Origin: CAZQQN01 sp964549595
GTDB taxonomy: Bacteria; Bacteroidota; Bacteroidia; CAILMK01; CAYYUA01
Direction of reading: 5' to 3'
NCBI GenBank assembly: GCA_964549595.1
Contig: CAZJWK010000113.1
Coordinates: 1-8,725, forward strand
DNA: 8,725 nt
Shown here: piece by piece, positions 5,744-8,725 of the stretch
Numbering within the stretch: the first letter of the stretch is position 1
How the letters are laid out: every line of letters begins with the position of its first letter
The notes under the pieces: generated by a model
What the model was told of the DNA's origin: nothing
Database searches by the model: none
The model's input: the letters and a program-made list of their open reading frames with translations, nothing else
Position numbers and translations under genes: made by a program

Positions 5744-7630
5744 CTAAAAGATGAGTAACTTTCGGGTTTTTCTCCGCACATCTTCTGCCTTAAAGTTGAT
5801 GAAGTAAACGCCTTTTTTCAGGTTGCCAACAGGAAAGTTCCCTGAATGCTTACCCTGGTTTAACTGAAAAGTTTCGCGATACTTTTCTATACCTTGGCTA
5901 TTTCTTATTCGCAGCGTCAGGAAAGCTTTTTTAGCAGTTTCAATAGTGTAAGGAATAGCGAACCCTTGTTTAACCGGGTTTTGTAAAAGGTTAAATCTCA
6001 GGTCACCAGGATTAGTCTCCAGGCTAATGGCTATTACTTTCGAGTACTCATAAGTACCGTCAAAATCAACTTGTTTAAGGCGGTAATAAGGGGTTTGAGC
6101 ATTAGGGTTTTGATCGGTGAAATAATACTGGTTGCTTTCAGTGGTTGTGCCCGAAGCCTGCACCCGGCCAATAGAGGTAAAATCCTCATTGGCCCCTGTG
6201 GAACGCTGTAGCTCAAAATAGTGCGCATTGGTTTCCGAGGCTGTTGTCCAGCTTAGTTGATTTGCGGCTTTTTTGTGCTCACCGGTAAAACTTGTAAATT
6301 CAACCGGTAAGGGGGAATTGGTAGTATCTGTAGTACCTAAAGTATAATAATTACCAGAAGTTAGTTTCTGGAATTTTGGTTCAAAGCTTATTTTGTTATT
6401 AGTAGCGTCTACAGTTGCACCACCAGTGGTGTTGACGGTGGCACTGTTAGAAAAATCACTATTTGCGCTTTCTAATAACTCATAATCTCCTGAATTAGCA
6501 CCTGATGGAATATTCGCCCCAGGTCCGAGATATTCGTTGACATCAAAGGTTAATCTGATTCTGTCATTATTAGAAACACTGCTGAAGTCCATTTTCCAAT
6601 AACGATTCCATCTGACCGGGCTGGAAGTGTTGTCAATGCCCGTACTATTTTCATGGGCGATAAAAACCACATCATTACTGGCTGCAAGAACACCATTAAA
6701 GTCTTCCAAATCTAAGCCACCCGCCTCTGTGGAAGTAGTGTTATTTTTGGTAATCCCTTGTGGCTGGAAGTTATGCGTAGTGGAATTGGTAAAATATTCG
6801 TCAGCAGCAAGCTCGCCCAGCTGATATTTGGCATCCAGGTAGTTGGCCACCAATTCGCGGTCCTCCAACCCTAAATGCCGGCTATAAATGATGATCTCGG
6901 CTATTTCACCATCAAAAGCATCCGAGCCGGAAGTATTCGCCCCGATTCTTTGTAAGTCTTTTAAGCTTTTGGAGTTAGAAAACCCACTATTTGCAGTAGA
7001 TAGTGATTTCGAACCATTATCCTGATAGTAATTAGCACTTGAGCCATCATAATCAAAATTGTGAATGATGAAAGAATCCGAGCTGATGTTTTGGGAATAA
7101 TAGTACCCTTCATCGTTGGTGCCGTTATCCCGTCCAAATGCAATGGTTTCAGAATTGCCAAGCTTATCCCCGAAGGTTACAAAGCCGGTATTACTATTAC
7201 TTCCATCATTCGCTAATAACGTCTCAACGTTTGCATTCCCGTTATTTTTATCAGCATTGGGTTGTATTACCATGAAAACTGTCACCTCCCCGCTCGAACC
7301 TGTTGGTACTACGCTGCTTAAATCGAGGTATTCAGTATTGGAGCGATCAAAACCTATGGTTGGCTTAGCACTTAAGCCACTGCTATTAAAGGCAGGTTCA
7401 TTACCGCTTGGTGGTGTGGCATCCCGGCCATTTCCCGATGAATCTGCCCATTTGGTAACATCACCGCTTGATGCGGTGACGCCTTTATCTGCTTGCAGCC
7501 ACAATGCTAAATCGGAATTTCCATCTTTGGTTCCCACGCCACCGGGACCTGACTGGGAAAATGCCATGAATGGGGAAAGAAGCCAAAAAATTAATGCATA
7601 AAAAGCCACGCCGTGTTTAAATTTTACCAT
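5744..7630 (-). CDS. T9SS-secreted LamG-like (concanavalin A fold) surface protein
   Basis: The 628-aa product has a signal peptide (MVKFKHGVAF to MAFSQ, about residues 1-26). A LamG/concanavalin A-like lectin domain spans about residues 40-270. Its marks are LALWLQADKGV, WADSSGNGRDA near 61, GEIAEIIIYSRHL near 241 and the usual closing segment ELVANYLDAKYQ. A region rich in Asn, Ser and Thr follows (about 280-440), including WNRYWKMDF near 341. A fibronectin-like module comes next, opening with LPVEFTSFTG at 441 and including LSWTTASETNAHYFELQRS. Residues 545-628 are a type A sorting domain (FNLLQNPV ... LKKGVYFINFKAEDVRRKTRKLLIF). The architecture is common in Bacteroidota surface proteins and suggests carbohydrate or matrix binding, which is inference. 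No glycosidase catalytic motif was recognised. It points the same way as dnaE but is separated from it by 361 bp, so it is probably transcribed on its own. Confidence 0.87.
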   Translation of the reverse strand: MVKFKHGVAFYALIFWLLSPFMAFSQSGPGGVGTKDGNSDLALWLQADKGVTASSGDVTKWADSSGNGRDATPPSGNEPAFNSSGLSAKPTIGFDRSNTEYLDLSSVVPTGSSGEVTVFMVIQPNADKNNGNANVETLLANDGSNSNTGFVTFGDKLGNSETIAFGRDNGTNDEGYYYSQNISSDSFIIHNFDYDGSSANYYQDNGSKSLSTANSGFSNSKSLKDLQRIGANTSGSDAFDGEIAEIIIYSRHLGLEDRELVANYLDAKYQLGELAADEYFTNSTTHNFQPQGITKNNTTSTEAGGLDLEDFNGVLAASNDVVFIAHENSTGIDNTSSPVRWNRYWKMDFSSVSNNDRIRLTFDVNEYLGPGANIPSGANSGDYELLESANSDFSNSATVNTTGGATVDATNNKISFEPKFQKLTSGNYYTLGTTDTTNSPLPVEFTSFTGEHKKAANQLSWTTASETNAHYFELQRSTGANEDFTSIGRVQASGTTTESNQYYFTDQNPNAQTPYYRLKQVDFDGTYEYSKVIAISLETNPGDLRFNLLQNPVKQGFAIPYTIETAKKAFLTLRIRNSQGIEKYRETFQLNQGKHSGNFPVGNLKKGVYFINFKAEDVRRKTRKLLIF

Positions 7631-7654
7631 TTGATTTATGATTTTATCCCTTAT

Positions 7655-7662
7655 TAAACATA
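7655..7662 (-). promoter_or_regulatory. Possible -7 element for the 628-aa gene
   Basis: The minus strand reads TATGTTTA, one base off TAnnTTTG, about 25 bp upstream of the ATG at 7630. The nearest good TTG lies 27 bases upstream, beyond the usual spacer, so only the -7 part is supported. Confidence 0.25.
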
Positions 7663-7704
7663 TTTTGGAAATTAATGTTTAGAATTAGTCAAAAAAATTA
7701 TTTA

Positions 7705-7872
7705 CTATAACCTATTTCTTAGTAAGCATCCACCTGAATCAATGACTTCAAACCTCCACAGTCCGGAGAAAACTGAAAAGGAGCCTTCATTCCCTTCAAT
7801 TATTTCACACCTCCGATTTTGCTTTTCACCAATAATGAAACCCTCTAAGTCTGAATAGAACCAAAATTCCTT
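7705..7872 (-). pseudogene. Possible gene remnant: 55 open codons without a start
   Basis: Between stop codons at 7873-7875 and 7705-7707 the minus strand holds 55 sense codons reading KEFWFYSDLEGF, then GEKQNRRCEII, then SVFSGLWRFEV and ending CLLRNRL. It contains no ATG, GTG or TTG start. Base composition is closer to the coding regions than to the AT-rich flanks. Just upstream another frame reads TVKIEVKALNPPIKR before a stop, so a frameshifted older gene is conceivable. I do not recognise a family, and chance is a real alternative. Confidence 0.25.
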
Positions 7873-7991
7873 TTAATAGGAGGATTTAGGGCTTTCACCT
7901 CAATTTTTACCGTAGTGTGTTGACTTCAAACAAAAGGTAAGAGAAAACCCCAGTTAGATTTTTTACGATTATACCTTATTATATAAAATTT

Positions 7992-8725
7992 TTAAGAGGC
8001 CAAGGCCATACTGAAATCCTGAACTTCCTGAATCCGCTTAATACTTTCTAACAACCCATCCGCAGGATCCACTTTGTAAGTAACCGAAGGCATGGAAAGC
8101 TGGATCTTGTTTTCGGGATCCAGGATATTCAACTTCAATTGGCATTGATTCCCCTGGTACTGAGTCACCAGGTCTTCCAATTGGCTAATCAGCTTATCAT
8201 CAATCTGTTCAAGGGTGAGATCAAGCGTAATGGAGGCAATTTTATCCCTCAGATCCCCGAGGTATTGCATTTTCTGGATTTTAACCGTGTACTCATCATC
8301 TTTTTTGAATTTGTTCTCCACCTGCCCTTTGATGTAAACGGCTGTTCCTTCTGCAATCAGGGCTTGGTGATTCAGGTACATATCCGAAAAAACCACCATT
8401 TCCAGGCTTTCATCGTATCCCTCAAGGGTGAAAAAGGCAAACTTGCGGCCTCGTTTATCCGTCTTTTCCGTCACACTGGTAATGATGCCTCCTATACTGG
8501 TTTCCTTACCAAATTTGCTTTTCAGGGTTTCCTGGTCAAAAGGTTCACAGAATTTCTCATATTCAAACCGGTAATCATCCAATGGATGCCCGGATACATA
8601 AAATCCGATCAGTTCTTTCTCCCCCCGGAGTGTTTTGATTAGGCTCCAGGGTTCACAATCAGGCGGTTTAGGCGGGTCAAGCTGTAACTCATCCGAATCC
8701 CCGAAAAGAGATTGCTTACTGCTGG
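7992..8725 (-). CDS. dnaE: DNA polymerase III subunit alpha, C-terminal part (5' end outside window)
   Basis: The frame runs off the right edge and gives the last 243 residues of a protein normally well above 1,100 residues. DnaE is the replicative polymerase catalytic subunit; the catalytic PHP and palm regions lie outside the window. Visible are an SKQSLFGDSDE segment near the left end of the fragment, in the place and shape of the internal beta-clamp-binding motif (consensus QxxLF, here Lys instead of Gln). Next comes the characteristic KELIGFYVSGHPLDDY segment at about 37-52. An OB-fold domain follows at about 78-155, from GGIITSVTEKTDKRGRKFAFF to YTVKIQKMQYL. The C-terminal region, which in homologues contributes to clamp-loader contacts, ends in SMALAS-stop. 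TTG at 8580-8582 is an internal Leu codon of the GHPLDDY segment, not a start. Confidence 0.96.
   Translation of the reverse strand, partial: SSKQSLFGDSDELQLDPPKPPDCEPWSLIKTLRGEKELIGFYVSGHPLDDYRFEYEKFCEPFDQETLKSKFGKETSIGGIITSVTEKTDKRGRKFAFFTLEGYDESLEMVVFSDMYLNHQALIAEGTAVYIKGQVENKFKKDDEYTVKIQKMQYLGDLRDKIASITLDLTLEQIDDKLISQLEDLVTQYQGNQCQLKLNILDPENKIQLSMPSVTYKVDPADGLLESIKRIQEVQDFSMALAS

Larger units (their letters stand above)
7631..7991. other. Intergenic region between dnaE and the LamG-like gene
   Basis: This 361-bp region contains the 5' signals of the 628-aa gene near 7631-7700, a coding-like open stretch without start codon at 7705-7872 (-), and the sequence directly downstream of dnaE. 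No hairpin followed by a T-run was found after the dnaE stop. The 11-mer TGACTTCAAAC occurs twice, at 7743-7753 and 7921-7931. No RNA gene was recognised. Confidence 0.5.

Noticed and set aside
7116..7601. 161-codon frame on the + strand opposite the LamG-like gene
   Set aside because: It is antisense to a well-supported gene, shows no domain or signal sequence, and its composition mirrors the opposite-strand codons.
7742..7858. 38-codon ATG frame on the + strand in the dnaE-side gap
   Set aside because: Composition is Pro/Ser-rich without any recognisable feature, no ribosome binding site or promoter is seen, and the opposite strand looks more coding-like.
7743..7931. Exact 11-bp direct repeat TGACTTCAAAC (7743-7753 and 7921-7931) as possible insertion-site duplication
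   Set aside because: Nothing between the copies looks like a mobile element, there are no terminal inverted repeats, and a chance repeat of this length in an AT-rich gap is plausible.
8139..8642. 167-codon frame on the + strand opposite dnaE
   Set aside because: It lies fully antisense to conserved dnaE sequence including the OB fold; it is a shadow frame.

Overview
The window comes from a member of the Bacteroidota, most likely a flavobacterial-type lineage. Four proteins or fragments carry type IX secretion system (T9SS) type A C-terminal sorting domains, two of them on passengers with SBBP-like beta-propeller repeats and PKD domains. Base composition is moderately AT-rich, start codons lack strong Shine-Dalgarno sequences, and the one plausible promoter fits the Bacteroidota TTG / TAnnTTTG pattern. 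The only housekeeping gene is the 3' part of dnaE at the right edge. No tRNA, rRNA, CRISPR array, insertion sequence or integrase is visible.

Layout, left to right. Positions 1-145 are AT-rich and non-coding, with an evenly spaced CTCAAT direct-repeat pattern. Positions 146-427 (+) hold a broken copy of the start of the large protein at 3142, followed by an unrelated 41-residue tail. Positions 440-715 (-) hold a lone T9SS sorting domain without signal peptide or passenger, starting two bases after the stop of the 732-aa gene at 718-2916 (-). That gene and the 758-aa gene at 3142-5418 (+) are diverged paralogues transcribed away from a shared 225-bp region that contains two small palindromes. 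A strong intrinsic terminator follows 5418. About 250 bp of possibly decayed or repeat-derived sequence then leads to 5744-7630 (-), a 628-aa LamG-like T9SS surface protein. A 361-bp gap with a startless 55-codon open stretch separates it from dnaE (7992 to the right edge, -).

All three large genes appear to encode proteins exported by Sec, passed through the outer membrane by T9SS and either anchored to the surface or released. Their ligands and roles cannot be read from the sequence. The 146-5418 segment looks like a place where such genes have been duplicated, recombined and partly lost: three related N-termini (one truncated) and a spare sorting domain lie within 5.3 kb. I see no convincing evidence of a new multi-gene system. 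The most useful leads are the ghost gene ends, the two intergenic stretches with coding-like or repeat-like character, and the CTCAAT array.
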